The notes under the pieces were generated by a model. That model ran no database searches. It had not been told where the DNA came from and worked only from the letters and a program-made list of their open reading frames with translations. The position numbers and the translations under genes are program-made. Source: Trogon surrucura (Eukaryota > Chordata > Aves > Trogoniformes > Trogonidae). From it: a stretch of 64,000 bases of DNA. This document shows positions 37,201 through 52,002 of the stretch, in pieces (position 1 is the stretch's first letter; every line of letters starts with the position of its first letter). The stretch is from positions 117,505,161-117,569,160 of the forward strand of contig CM036618.1 in the NCBI GenBank assembly GCA_020746105.1. Direction: 5' to 3'.

Positions 37201-39440
37201 AAGTACCTTCCAGCTTCTCAAGTCACCAACTTCAACCGTGTTCCACAAGTCTTAGTAAGGTTCTTGCACATATTTTGGCTTACACACAAGTACTTCAGTC
37301 TGAAAAGTGCTCTCCGACCCACCGTATTCCATTAGAAACATCCTCCTAACAGATGAGACTCTTGAGTTGATAAAACTAAGCTCTAACAGCTACACTATCA
37401 TTAAAGCTCTAGACCGTACCGTACTCTCTGTTGAGCTTCACACCTTGGAAGGCACTGGCAGAGTTAAGTAGTTTTGAAGTAAGAATTCACTCACGGCAAA
37501 CTTCACAGAAAATTGAGAGGCACAGTGGAATACACAGCTGATCAGAAACTAAAACACACAGCATGAATTCAAGTCAGCAAACTCACATTAAATAATGAAG
37601 CGGCATTTTCTAGACTTAATGCTTCAGGTTGTTAACCACCAATACTGACTGCTTACAACCAGTTGTAGGGCTTTGGCAGTTGAAACAAAAACAGCAGCCA
37701 CTGAAGTACTGATATTTTGATCGTGAAAAGCGTTATTATGATTAGCATCTCGTGCCTATTTGCTCCAATCCCTCAAGATGTAAAATGAAACCGTAAACAT
37801 TTCCAAAGTTACGTGCCAAAAGTCTTCTCATTATTAATCACACTTGAGGTTATACTCTCAACTTCACTAGCATTAACTCGGTATGAAAACTGGTCCAGGC
37901 AAGGAGAAGCTGGTGTTCTCACAACACCACGTCACTACTTTGGTGCAAGCAGTAGCGAGAGGAGCAGCAGCCAGAGAGTCAGGGAAAAAGAACAAGCCAC
38001 AGACACACTCACAGACAAAGCTACAGAAAGCAATACAAGAATTTTACGTCTACCACATCAGAAGGGCACGACAAAATATAAGACAGAGCTCCCTGAACCT
38101 CTTAAAAATCTCCCATGATTAAATTTGTGTCAAGTTAGTGAGAAAAGTGAGTTCGTGTAAGAATTCTCGTCAGCAGGTCAGGAACAAGGAAGGGTGCAGG
38201 GTTGCACAACTCGGGTCCGGGGAAGGGGGACCCTGCGTGTGCACAGGCCAGGGAGATGAGAGCAAGAAGGCATCACTCTCAGCAGGCAGTAAATAGGGTG
38301 TCAGCTCAGAGCCTCTGGGAACGATCTTCGATAGAAATTCAACATTGGAGCGTGAGAAAGTACAATTTGGTACAGCTCAGGAGGCATCTCTGACAGAATC
38401 AGCCGCAGCTTTATAAAAGCGGAGGGTGGTTGCTGTAGAGATGCTGTCCAATCGACAACCTCAAGCATTGTCTTTTCACTCACTTTAGAAAAACACAACA
38501 TTTAAAGAACAAATACCATTACGGACAGTAACAGTGAGACAATACAAATAATCATTTTTGCATTGTTCCACTTGTACTTCCAGCAACTGATCTCAATCAA
38601 AATTTTAAAGAGGTCAATATAAGATCTGTTTTAAGGGAATTCTAGAAGTAGTTACCAAATTTTCCCTTCAAATTTTTCACCTAGAGAAGAAGTTCAGGTG
38701 CAAGTAGGAAAGTTTGTTCTCTTATAGCAACTGTGTAGATGTAAACTCACCGTGTCCAAGAACCACGAGATTGTAACCGCACTTCCACTTGGATTTACGA
38801 TACATAATCAAAAGCCACACTTGCTGGGGGGAAATGACCTGTTGATGATGGTGGCTGTCAACAATGGGTTCAGATCAGTTAGCTGCTAGTGCAGACACGA
38901 CAATTTTCAACACTGCGAGAGAAAGTCAGAGCAAGACCACATGGTTAAGCCCCATCCACATCAGCGCCAAACGGCCAACATCAGCAATTGAGAACGGTCA
39001 GCGGGGAGAGGCAGAGGTGGGAACGCTACCTGCTGCTCACAACCCCCACAAAGAATGGTTTCGTAGGGGTTGGCTCAGCATCCACAGGAATAAACACATT
39101 CTGAGAAAAGCACGGATAACACGTCTTTTGAACCCAGCACACTCTTGTGTCCAGTCAGTACTCCCAGTGCAGAGGTACTCAAATACTCAGTTGTTCAAAA
39201 TTATTCAAGGAATTTATTTACCAGTCAGTTGGTTTCAGCATGCTCAAGATTTACTGAAATTTAAGAACATGTTCTGGAATTACACTGGATAAGTCTAAGT
39301 TTTACATTTGCAGGAGATTGACAGTTGCAGGTTAAGCCTTAGACAAGTATTGTCAGCAGACACCCTGGCTGTGTGCCGCTCAGGACCATGAAAAATAAAG
39401 GGATAAAAGAGCTGGCTTCAATTTCAAACTACTTTAAGTA

Positions 39441-39495
39441 GGGGGAGCTGGACCAGGTAATCTCCAGTGTTCCCTTCCAAAATAAATTCTTCTGT
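39441..39495 (+). mobile_element. CR1 LINE 3' end remnant
   Basis: GAGCTGGACCAGGTAATCTCC followed by TTCCCTTCCAA matches the end of CR1 (family form: GGTTGGACTAGATGATCT...CCTTCCAACC). It is short and diverged. Confidence 0.55.
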
Positions 39496-42400
39496 TCATT
39501 GACAAACTTGGCCTCTAGCGCGGAGGCAGGAGCTTTGCATGCAAAGGCAGAAGCACTGCATCACAGGACTGTTATTTATCACCGACTCTCACGACCTGCA
39601 GGAACGTTGTTACCACTGGCACAGAGCAGGAGCGCGTTCCGTGGTTAAGCAAATTTAAGGCAGCACAAAGTACCACTGCCTACAAAAGCAGCGGTCCAGC
39701 CCGCTGCCTTGTGTTTAGGCAAGACAGGACCTTTGCACAACCGCAGTGTTCGCAGATTCACACCCAATCCGTTCCTCAGCTGGATTTACCAGGTTCCATG
39801 TATGCAGCTGAACACGGGACAGAAGCAGGGAGCTGGGATCACTTTTCATACAGTGGATTTTGTGTTCATTTCCAGAAAAAGAGCAAAATTATGCATAGAC
39901 TAACGGTGAGATGACAGGAAACAGAGTTTGTTGCTGAGGAGTACTTGAAAGCCGTGCTAGTCTTGAAAAACAAGGGAACATACTACTCCTATGCTTAACT
40001 TTGGAGCTAATTTTCTTTTCTTTATACTCACTCTTCTATTCAACTTATTTTGTTTCTTTAGGTAACAAAAGCTACATTCACCAGTAAAAGACAGCTTAAT
40101 AAAGCAATAATCTTATTAGCATGCATACTGAGTTAATACTAAGCTTATATGGAGGATGTTTGAAAACTAAGCCTGGGGGAAAAAAAAAAGCAGAGTTCAC
40201 AGCAATAAACTAAAAATATCAAATTCTGTCTCGGCTACAAAAGCACACTTGCAACAACCCTTTATTTAGTCTTCACCACGTTACATCATTTCCTGTATGT
40301 TTCTCCACAGGACAATTTTTCTACCCTAGTTTTTGCCGTGCTTGGGGGGTTCTAAGACTCAGAACAATTTGAGAGACAAGACAAAGACAAGCACCATGAA
40401 GTCTTCTCAGTTCTACGTAGCATCACTTCTCATGAGGGAACGATGCCAATTTAAGTTACTGAAACACTTCTGGGAGGCAAAAATGATGCACAGTTTGTCT
40501 GCTAACATTAATGCAAGTTGTTTCCATAACCAGCTGCTACAATAAAACTTGGGGTATACTAACATTATCACATCTTAGGGTCCAGCTGCAAAAACTCTTC
40601 TACTGATAATCCTTCCAAATTGGTCATCTGGCTGCGTGCTGGGAAAACATCTTCTAGCACTGCTTGGCAAAGGTAAATGCAGAAAACGAACGGGCCCCAA
40701 CAGAGACTCCAGCACGTGTGATAAGTTGGAAGGAGAAGACAGGGGAGGACAGAAAATAAGAGTCACTGCAGACTGCGGGGTCATAGCTGAAGATTGTCAA
40801 AGCTTACGTGATGCTGCCAAAGACTAATCACCATCCTTAAGACAGAATAAATTTTGAACTATAACTATGGCTGAAGACTGGACAACTGAAGTTACACTTC
40901 AAAGCACACTCAATTCTTCAGCATAACAGTTAGGCCTGACAGGAACCACCAAGTGCCATGGCTAAGCCTGCAATGAAGACTAACTAGGAAATCCCACTTA
41001 CTTCCGTTACAATAACGACTATTAATACGGAGTGTAGAACTCTCGGAAGAGCCAAGCAACTTCAGTCTAGCGAAGCTAGCAAAAGGCAAAGTTGCAAAGC
41101 AAAAACCAAAACAGACTGTCATTTAACAAAAGGAGGCTCAGCAGAAGGAGTAAAAGAGGAGGTGGTAGAAAAAACAGGCTCTACCAAGTGCCATGCTCTC
41201 CCGCACCAGCACAATGGAAGGGAATCCTGCTCCCCTCCGAGGGCTACGAGCCACCTGGCCAGAAGCCATGTTTATGCACAGCTACTTGGCCCCGAGGGTT
41301 GAAAATAAAAGATGAACAGCCAAAATATGAGGCCAGCAGACACAGCTGTCAGGCAGGGATCAGCAAACCTGACGACTGTAGCATTATCAATGCTCCAGCC
41401 CGTGTCGGTTGGCTCTTCTGCACTATACCCTATTCTTTCCTCAGCTACTTCCTTCCTCTCTTTGTCTACGTACCCTAACTCCTACTTGTGCTCTGTTTCT
41501 CTCCCTTATCTCTTCCCTTTTTTGTCTCTGATTCAGAGTCCAAGGTCTTATGGGTACATTTCCATTCATACAGCACACAGGCACTGCAGAATGGAAGTCT
41601 ACAATTTTTGTATGTTTAGTCCTCTCCCATGTGAGGTTTTTAAAAAATTCTAGTTTCTGGAAAGACAGTTGATGGACTCTGTTTATAACACTACCCCTAG
41701 TCATACCATACCAGTCAGTATAAGAGACAGGATTTCACAAATAATACAGCGTGATGATTTAGCTTCTATAAATGGAGAGTTTGGCCAGCGCAGAGACGTC
41801 TGATCTACAGCTCTCACTCACATAAACAGTCCCCAGTCACACAAATAAAGACTGTCAAGATCCTTCCCCAGATTCCTGCAGGGAAAAGAAATTATAACGA
41901 CAGCAGATTGGATGGAACAGCTCTACAACAAATCAAAAACGCTGTAAAATCTAAAATTAAAGTAAGTCTGGTTTTGATGCTTTGAGTACACATAGTACAT
42001 TAAATTTGGCAAAAGCCCAATGGAACATGAAGTACTTGTGGACAATGTCTGCCAAGAACTAGAAACATAGCACTTAAGTCTTTAAAGAACAGAGCGTCTC
42101 AGATCATTTCTACTTTATGTATCTGAGAAAAAAAAATTAAATCAAGGTGAACTTTCTGAGGGAACATTTGTATTAAATCTAATTAGTGTGCTTTGTGCAA
42201 TACTGAATTGAGCATATGCCAACTGGCAGAGAATCAGCATTTGTCATTTTATAATCCGTTCCACTTGTGACAAAGGTTACAAACAGATGTTGTACCTCCC
42301 CATGTTCCAAATTATTGTGCTTTTCCCCTTAGCATCATTTTTTGCATCTCAGATAAGCTCCATACCTGGTCGCACTGACACTGCTAAACATCTGACAGAG

Positions 42401-45277
42401 TGGAAGCAAAGGAAAGAAGCAGGAAGCACGGACTCACAATGCGCTGTTTGGTTTTTTTTCCACCAACCTTCACATTTGTTGGTACTTGACTAGTTTACAC
42501 ACGTCAAAGCAGAGCAAGATTTGATTAGTAACTGAATACTAATTTGCATTTCTGTAGCAGCCTCCAAACACTAGCTAATTAAGCAAACACACCTGTGAGT
42601 TCCCTACCTTGATTAAAACAAGGACACACAAAGAAAAGAGAGAGGGTCTAACTTCGGAGACATCATCCACCATCCCAGCACACAGGTTCTACTCCCAGCA
42701 CCTCCCACACACCGAGCTCCTAGCTGGGCAGGAGAATGGAGCGCACTTCGAGCCTGGTTAGGTTTTTTGCTATTGTGTGTGGAGGGACTTACACATCCTT
42801 CTCCACATCTCTCCGGGATTCAGGAGGGAACATGCTCCTCCTGTCTTTAAGGTCAGCAGGTGCTGGCACAGAAGGTTCGCAGCCCCAGCCCTGCCTTGGG
42901 AAATGAAAGAAGTGATGCTGCACTCGAAACCTGTCCCAAGCCAGGCAACAAACTTCCCATGCCATCCCATTCTACACGTAAGCTAAGCACTATCTACACC
43001 TTTAAAACTGCTCCTTCTCGATGACCGAGGTTTTGAAATACGTAACAAAAGTCAGATAAACCTTGACTATTAATCCTCCTCATTAATAGCCATAAAATAA
43101 CAGCAGCACCCCTACAATACCTGCCGTTGTGGACTGGAAGACAACAGACAATTGCTACACGTGTTTACTGACACAATAAATAAGCTCTTCACCTCTCCCT
43201 CTGTCTGGTCCCTCTCAGCTTTCAGGTAAAGGTTAATTCCTTCCTTATCTTTTGGATCAAGCTCCTGTCTCTGCTCCTGTTCTGACACTACCAACTTAAA
43301 TGTGCTCCTCCCCAAAGCTAGAGCAAGTGAGAGACTGCAGGAAAAATGCTTGTAACACTTTCCCTATAGAGGCAGGAGTTTCCCTTGCTAACTATGCATA
43401 GCTCAGAACAGTGAAATAGGAATAGTTATTTAAATGAGGAAGAAAATTAAATGTGTATATAGACTGGCACAGAAATTCAAAAGCAGTTGCCATCTCTAAG
43501 TCACAAGTGGCTCATAAGCCCCCATATTTTACTACAGCACCTGGCCTTTCTCAGCCAGCAGTGAGATATAAGGACCTCCTCTGGGTTCACATCTGCTGCT
43601 CAGAAAGTCTCAAATAAAGCCAATACACTGGCCACAGTACTGACTGCAAAAATAGACACGTGCAAGGAGGGGGGGGGAAAAAAAAAGATAAAAATATGAG
43701 CTACTCATGCATTTATCTGTCTGCAAGATCAAACTGAGTTCCTCAACTTCAGCAGGTGGTTGACCATCTCAGATTAATGCATCACTTCTTTAAAACAAAT
43801 CAAAAAAACCCAACCCATCTGCTACCCTCACCACAGTAACAACTGCAGCCCCCTGCAGCAAACTCGTGTAGTTTACAGAAACCTTAACCAGTGGGCAATA
43901 GCTCCTGCTGCACCAAAAAGGGAAAGCTCTACTGGAACGGCATTTCACATCCACCACACACGGCACCAAACGAATGGTAAAACAATTGATGTGGGCTATC
44001 AGAAGCACAGTAATTACCTTATTAAAAAAAAATTTAAAAAATCAAAGAACAAAGATCCAGTACGATGGATCCACCTACCACAGGAATCAAGAGGTGATGA
44101 CTTGGCCATGAGACTCATCCAAGTACAAAGGGGTGACTGATTGTCTTCAGACTAATATACATGACAATATAATTTGTCTTAAATCTGGCCTGCTAATGCC
44201 AGGGTACGAAGTGTACAATTAAATATCTGTATAGTTAAACATATAATGATTTAACTCTAGGAGGTGCATGGGTAGCAGACTGGAGCATGAAGCAGCCCTT
44301 ACATAAAATTGCCAGCGCTACCATCAGAAATTTGCCTGAACATTATTACAGGAGAAAAAGAAAAGTGAAATGCTCCAAGAGCCTACTTCTGCAGCTTCTG
44401 CTTCTCCGCACTGCCCATCTGAAAAAAAGGGGGCGAAAAAAGTTTAGCTCTCTTCCCTGTTAAAAAAGTTTTTACTGTCTGCCCCCAGACATTTCAGGGA
44501 ATTTAAGCTGGATCTCTCCCTGCTCTTTGCTGAAGGCACATCAAACAAATACCCCCCCAAAGGGGCACAAATAGCAGGTGCTGAAGTCAGATGTTCCCAC
44601 GATGACTTGTTTTACAGTTTGACTATCATCTCCTCTCCAGCTATTCAACTTCTGATCATCGCTACTGTTTTTAAAAACATTTTAACATTACAACGTCCAT
44701 TTAAACAGAACCTATATCCAGTGTTGGGACAAGCTGGAAACATCTGCTGGGTCAAAACGAAGCTAGTCTTTACCTGGAGCTTTAATTCATTCTTTTAAAG
44801 CAGAAAAGGAGGACAAAAGACTAAGTCACTTGAACACACCAAATCACATAGCAAGAAACATCCCAAAGCGCAGAGCAAGCAATATTCCTCCTCCTTTCCA
44901 GCCTGTTTACCAGCCTCATCTGTGTTGGCCATTCATGCTCCTAGGGCTACCGCTGGGCCACGCACCGCTCAAGGACAGACGACATTATATCAGAGCATAC
45001 CCAGTTTAAAGAAGAACATCCCCTAGAAAGCTGTGCGTGGACAGACAACGTGCTTGTGCCACTTGTGGGCATCATACTGCTTTTTGCGGAGTTCCGAAAG
45101 CAACATTCCAAAGTCCGAAATCATACTGCCATCAAAGTTTGACCATGAAGATGGAAACTGGCTGACTGAACAGTCTATAGCTCCGCTTTTCCATACGTGA
45201 ACAGTCAACAACTGTCGTTTCCTACACATAAGGAACTCTCCCAGTTTCTATCAGAATATTTTGACATCCTTAGTAGC

Positions 45278-45335
45278 ACAGAATCATAGAATGCCTTAGG
45301 TGGGAAGGTACCTTAGAGATCATACCTTCCCCACA
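45278..45335 (-). mobile_element. CR1 LINE 3' end remnant
   Basis: CACAGAATCATAGAATGCC then GTGGGAAGGTACCTTAGAGA is a typical reversed CR1 3' terminus, truncated after about 60 bp. Confidence 0.7.
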
Positions 45336-48300
45336 CCACATACCAAATAAATAGCTCAGCTACCTGATATGACAAAAGAACCAGTACTTACTTTCCCAGT
45401 CAAACCTTGTGTTAAACCAAGATTAAGGCAATATTTATTCTTGTAAAAATACTGTACTGAACTACAACTGCTTCAGATAAGTGGAAAGAATTATCAAGAT
45501 AGCAGCAGACAAAAATCTCTATAGATGTTAGCACTTAAGAGGAACCTTGAGATTTCTTAGCAGGAATTCCTCAGGGACCACTTTTATAACTTAACACAAA
45601 TAACTTGTCTTAGGACAAAGAAAACACAGATGAAGTACTCGAGTACTATTTTAAAATCAAATCTGTACTATTTAATACTGCTGAACCATTAAAAGCAGAA
45701 TGAACTTAGGGCAGGGAAAGCAGGCACTTTGGGGCAGATCTGTAACCATCACAGAGGTATGATCTTAACACAAGAAAAGGAACCACAAACGCACGAAACC
45801 CTAAGCCTAATTCAACTAGTTTAATGTTGTCTTACAGCATCCTCAGTGGACTTGATGTTTAAGGAGGAAATATGTGCAGGCTACACAGGCACACTAGTTC
45901 CCACATCTGGATCCACAGAGGTGCTTCACGTGCTGCCCCAGCCACTGCTGATCGCTTCTTGGGCAAAGATGACCAGTGGGATGGAAACATTTCAGGCTAG
46001 ACCTAACCCAGAGATCCCAGTTCAGCTGCCCTGACCCAAAGAATGACTTAAGACGTTCGTGTTGTTGAGCCAAGGGCAAGGGGACACCATCCTAGAGGAC
46101 AAGCCAGCAGAAGGCAGAGAGGAACTAACTCAACAGCTGCTACTTTCCAGTTGTTCCCTACTCGATTCAGAGGAACCACCAGACAATTACGCAGCAGCAC
46201 TGAAGAGGCGAGGAGGAGATGCTCAAATCACATCACTAAGTTCGCTCTCACTGTGCCTCCAGAAGCTGTTGCAGGCTTTGAGCTCCACCGATGCCAACGG
46301 CAAATCTTAACAGTCGTCTTAACAGAAAACAAACCAGTCCCTTCAAATCTGATCTCTATGCCCCACCTCGCTCATGAACTAAGAAAAACAGGTATCCTGG
46401 CTCGGGAAAGAGCATTAAGTGTAATGAAGCCAAAAGCATTATATAGCTGCAGAAATACTGCATCCTTGAAATACAAGCACTTAAGTACATCCAGGCAGAT
46501 GAATCAATCGGTGACAAGCAAAAAACCACTGACGGTGTTCTCTTACAAACAATTTTGGCTAGGCAGGGTTTTGCATTTTGTTTATTGGTTTTCTGGTTTG
46601 AGGGGATCTGCTTTTTGGTTGTTGGTCTGCTGTGTGGTTTGTGGAGAGTTTTTTTCCATCTCCTCTAAGTCCTAGCTCCAATAAACTATCCCCCAAAGAA
46701 TCTTACTAAGCCAACTTGCTCCAATCTCTTATCTTACAAGCATCTACAAAATATTTTTGATCTATCCCACTCACTCAAAACCTCAGTCAATCCACTAAAC
46801 AGAATTCTCTAGTAGCTATTCATCTTATCAACTATCCTAATCGTAATTTAAAAAATACATATACTTCACAGCTCACTTCTGGTTTAAGTGTAATTAATTT
46901 CAGCTTTTTCTTGCCTTCCTTGCTGTTCATTTCTGTGCTACACTACAGACTCGTCTACAACACGGAGCCACGGCCCCTACAGCAAACGCTACAGATCCAC
47001 AAATGGAAACGCAGCGTTTAGCGACAAAAGCTTTTCTGCCAAAACCACCATGCTTATCTGCCTGAACACTGAACACGTAAACTAGCAGGCTGACAAAAGC
47101 ACATCATCAGCAAAAACTTGCCTGCTTTGGTTAAGTTCTGTCATCTAGATGGAGCAATTGCTCCCCCAACACATACATACCCGCCCTAACGTAGCCAGAC
47201 CAGCACCTCTCCAGCTCAAACATCTTGGTACTATTAATGAACTTCTCCCAAAGGGAATGCTTTTCTCCCTTCTAAAAACACATTTGTGCAATTAAACTGC
47301 TACAAACAGGATCGGCACAGGAAAACATCTGGTTGACATAGCTGTACAGACATCAAGAGAGACCAAGAGTGTTCTGAGCCAGCATTACACATATCCAAAG
47401 CCTTCTACAAACACGCTCCACTGGTCAACAAGGGAAGCACTGCAGCATCAGTGAGAACTGAACAATCCTCTTCCCAACAGGAATATAATTACGGGACCAG
47501 AGTAAGAGGTTTTAACTGCTCCTACTCTGACAACTGCCATATGACTTCAATTAGAAGAATAAAATTATAGGACATTCCCGATCCTGAAACCACAGCCAGA
47601 AACGCGCTGCAAGGCCCAGTGTGCTCTGCTCTCAAGTGCACGAGATTTGAGCCCAAAACTCTGCATTTATGTAAACATGAACCACGGGTGGCAGTCAAGT
47701 CACTAGGACTGAATCCAGCCGCATGGATTAAGAAACAAGGTCAGCAGATTAACTTTTATTACCTATTCATGAACTGAACTGTGCTCCTGCATGGCAGGGA
47801 CCGGAGGGTAGCGTCAATCTTTAACCAAATGCTTCAACCCAGGCGCTGCGCTCGGTCTGAATCAAACAAGCTGCTGACTAGTTCACGCTTAAAAGCCCAC
47901 GTGCCAAAACACCACCTCGGAGCATTTACGCCCAGTATGGCAGCCAGGAGACACTGCTGGAGCAAGACTGGTGTTGAAGACCACCTACCCCCGGCCCAGT
48001 GTGCCAGCAGAGGACAACAGACCTCTCCTGTAGAGCCTACAGTTCCCAGTCCATGTGCATTCATGAGCACAGGGATATGCCAGAAGGTCATTTGGAGCAG
48101 CTGGCAACATCTGGCACTCCACAGGACACAGGACAGCCAAAGAAGTCCGTGGCACAGGGCTCATCTAGACAGGCACTCACTTGTACGAAGCACCTCTTCC
48201 TACCTGAAGCAAGACCTCCTTTTCAAATTAACATAGGGCAGTTGAAAAAGAACATATTCATAACGCAAGGCTGCAATTTTACTGTAAATTCAGTTATTAT

Positions 48301-51300
48301 CAATAGGTTTTACTGCTTTTAGGAGAAAACAGTAACGGGGTAGAACTTGTTTGGGTTTTTGTTTTTTTGGTGTTTTAGTGGGTTTTTTAAGGATGATTTC
48401 ATGCTTGCCAAAAATCTTGCCTTTTTTCACCCAGAAGGCAGGTTTTTGAATAGGTCAATCCAAACATTTTAAACAAGAAACACAGTCGTTTGTGACTAAT
48501 TGCCACATCCACTGCAAAATGTTAAGGGTTTCTGAAACATGATGCTACCCAACTGCACAAGCCCGCCCGCAGCCGCTCTCTGGAGGGCCTGCAGCGGCGC
48601 AGGGAGAGGGAAATCCGTCCCACGAGCTGCCCACTGCCTCCTCGGGGACACGGAGCCGCTTCAGCTCTGCCCAGCCGACATGACTGGCACCTCAGGGGAT
48701 CAGAACTAAATCGCTATTTTTACCTTCTTCCCCATCAATCTTTCTCTCCAGGCAGACCAACTGGGCCCAATTAGGGATGCAATATTAATTTCAGTAGAAC
48801 TGGGGGACTACAGTGGGAGTAGGAGATTTCCTGATGCATCCTGTTAACCAGTAGATTGGAAGGAAACAGAAACTAGATCAGATGGAAACACGTGTACTTT
48901 TTTCCACCGAAACTCTCTCGGAAGCGTTCAGCGGTGCTCGACCTACTTCCCACACCATCTCTTTGCTGTCACTTCCTTTGACAGTTTGTCAGCACGCTTG
49001 TGAATCTGGAGATTAAGGAACAAATGTCTGGGAAGCAAGAGAGCTGGACTTTTTCCTCTTGATGCCACCCACAGTCAAGCGTCTTACAATCCAAGCAGCC
49101 AGGCTCACAGTGACCAGTCAGCAACAAGTACCTCCAATCACTGGCATCCTGCAGGAATTCCTGATCAGCTGTGTAATTATGCCTACATGTACGCACTTAA
49201 AGGTGACTTTGATTTCTCATGAAACACCCTCATTCTTCCTTTTTTAGCTCAGGGCACGGATTAGCATCTACAAACAGCTCTGGGTTGGCTTTTCTGCTTT
49301 CCAGTATCCCAGAGTTCCCGTCTGAGAAGACATTTTATATCAAAATATTCTTGTAATTAGTTCCTTCCAAATGAGTAAGAGTTTTAAATACCACTGGCTC
49401 CAAGATGATGCTCTGTTTTGCACCCACAAATACACAGTCGCTAGCTATAAATCCTGAAGTGAAAGGATCCTGTTTTCCATGCCTAGTTTCTTAATAGAAA
49501 CCAGTATTGATACCAAAACACAAACCAGTTGTAGCAGACAGACTCCGTAGTAATATCTACATTCTGCTTTAACTGAAATACTAGTAGTTACTTCAAATTT
49601 TAATTACCAAGACAAACACTAGCACGGTGACCTGCTGCATTGAGAAATTCATGTCGGTGTTTAGTAACAATGGAAACATTAACGAGACACGCTTTCACAA
49701 GACTATGCTCAGCACAACCTAGGTGCTCCCAAAAGTTTAATTCATTTGACACGGGAGACGCTTAAGCTTAAGGTAGGTGCCTATATACAACTAAAACACA
49801 TTTTTAAAGCTTCTGTCTGGGCATTTCTATGATTTTAGAGTTAAGACTCTTATCTTACGTGGCACTGTATCTAATTTACCAACTACGAGTGCTCGATTTT
49901 CTACAAAGTGGGCTTTTTCTCGGGGCGGGGGTCAAAGGGGGATGGAGGAGAGGAGAGAGGTAAGCGTCTCGTGCAGATGTCTGAACTCTGGCACCACATT
50001 ACTCACTCCAGTATTGTCGGCCTAAAACATGACAACGCCACACAGACCGCACAGCGACACATGCAAATGAAAATCTGGGCAGCCTATTCGGTCGAAGCTT
50101 TCATCTCCACTAACCTACTGGCGCCTTTCAGCATAAAAAGCGACAGAAGATGTATCATCAACAGGTCATCTGGCCTCTTCTTTGTGGGGAGGAAAAAAAA
50201 AAAAATAATAAAAAAAAAATAGAAGCAACAGAAACCGGAAACGGCCTTTTTTTCCCCAGCTCTCCCCCCGCCCCCCACGCACATTCAAAATGGAAAAAAT
50301 AAATCCATCGTCCTCTGGATGCAGAGCCACCAGCTCCGCCGAGCTGAAATGCGTTGTGATTTTACTTGCTAAGTCGTGCCTCGTCAAGGCAGGGGAGTCC
50401 CAGCAAAAACAAATGGGTGGCCTTTAAAAGGTAAGGCCAGAAATTAAAGCCAGACTGCTTTCTGCTTGCACGTATTCTAGAAGCTGCGTTTGCAGAGGTT
50501 TAGTAGCTGCGGTTCTTGAGGGGGTAATTAAAAAGAAAGGGGAGGGGAAAAAAACCAACCGACAAACAACAAGCTTTCAGTATAAAAACATGATAATTTC
50601 CTTAAAATACCTCCTTTTAGAGGCAAAAATTATTCAGCTGCAAACACAACTGCTCCTCGTCTCCCTTGCCTTGTAAAAATCTTCTCCATGGCTGTTACAG
50701 GCAGAAACATAGCCCTGCTATTAGCTCTTCCTGAAACCACTTTATTTAACTACGTGGAGAGAAAAAAAAAAATATATAAAAAAGTGCAAAAACGAACCCA
50801 GTAACAACTCGACGAAAAGTTGCGCTGGATGGCAGGCTGCTCACAAAAGAGCCAGGGCTGAGGACAAGGCAGAGAAACCTGGCAATTTCCCCCTGAAACG
50901 CTTAAAATTAAAAAGGCACAACTCACCTACCGGCTATCTGGATTCTTCCAGAGTGAAACAAATTTAGGAGAGCTAGTGATTCAACAACAACAAAAAAAAT
51001 AAAAAAAAATAAAATAAAGCTTTCCCACCGAGATTTTGCAGGTTAACAGCAGCAAAAGAAAATCCCTCTTTGTTTTGTTTTCACCCGCTCCCATTCACGG
51101 CTCCGGCACAGGATAAATGGAGCCTGGACTCCGCGGAGGGGACTCTTTCACCGAAAAAAAAATAAATGTAACACCCCCGCTGCCAAAAAAACCCAACACC
51201 CTCCGAATTCCACAAAGCGTGGGAGTCCGAATACTGAAGGGGTTTTTATTTATTTCGTTTTATTTTTCCCCTAAGTGATGTTTTTTTCCTCCCCGAGGGC

Positions 51301-51369
51301 AGGCGCTCCATGACAAAGAGCTTCCCCAGCACATCCAGCGCTCGGACAACTCCGGGCGGGTGGGAGAGA

Positions 51370-51495
51370 GGGGGAAAAAAAGACAAAAAAAAAAGAAAAA
51401 AGAGAAAAAAAGATTAAAAAAAAAAAGAATAAAGACAACAAACTCCCCAAACCCACGGAAAAAAAAAAAGAGAAATAATTAAAAAAGAAATCAAA
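51370..51495. repeat. A-rich low-complexity tract
   Basis: Runs of A interspersed with G border the CpG island on the first-intron side, about 120 bp downstream of the exon-1 donor. On the PELI1 strand this is a T-rich pyrimidine tract. Confidence 0.8.
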
Positions 51496-51614
51496 ATAGC
51501 TACAAGGAGGCGGCCCTGCCGAGAGGCGGCACAAAGCGGGGAAGGGGAGGGGGGGGGGAAGCAGCCCCCGGGCAGGCCGGGCTCCAGCCCTGTCGCGACA
51601 TGCGCGATACTCAC

Positions 51615-51990
51615 CGCGGGCAGGAAGGAGGCCGGCGGAAGGGGCGCCCCGCGCCCGCAATCGCGGCAGCTCGGGGCGGCGGGAAGGGGACGGGGCAGCC
51701 TCGGCCGCCCTCCCGCTCTCCTCACGGCCCGCACGGCCGGACGGACGACGGCAGCCTCAGCCGGATCGGAGCGGAACGGAGCTCCGGCAGCGCGCCCCGG
51801 GGGTTCCGGCGGGCCGGCGCTGAGAGCTACCGGCCGGTAAGAAGCGGCGGCGAGAACAGGAGAGAACAACCGGAGGGAGAGCGACAGAACAACCGGAGAG
51901 AGACACGACAACCCGGCGACTCCGGCCCCGCGCCCCTCTGCCTCAGCGGCCGCCGCGCGCTCGCGCACCCCAGCGCCGGGGGGGGCGGGG
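51615..51990 (-). other. PELI1: Probable non-coding first exon of PELI1
   Basis: On the minus strand a strong donor, GCG|GTGAGT, lies at 51615/51614 inside the CpG island. From there up to about 51990 I see no ATG on the minus strand, as expected for a non-coding leader exon. With the six coding exons this gives the seven-exon layout I know for PELI1. The upstream limit is a guess: no TATA box is obvious, and CpG-island promoters usually start at several places. An additional leader exon inside the large intron cannot be excluded. Confidence 0.6.
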
Positions 51991-52002
51991 CGGCGCCGCA
52001 AG

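Larger units (their letters stand above)
18551..51614 (-). other. PELI1 first intron, about 33 kb
   Basis: The intron spans from the GTGAGT donor in the CpG island to the CTGTTTTTACAG acceptor before the start-codon exon. It contains scattered CR1 remnants, one tRNA-derived SINE, A-rich tracts (for example 31451-31470, 50190-50220, 50761-50780, 50985-51020), a short (CA)n run and a GC-rich patch at about 48561-48682. I found no embedded coding gene. Extra leader exons or intronic RNAs cannot be excluded without transcript data. Confidence 0.6.
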
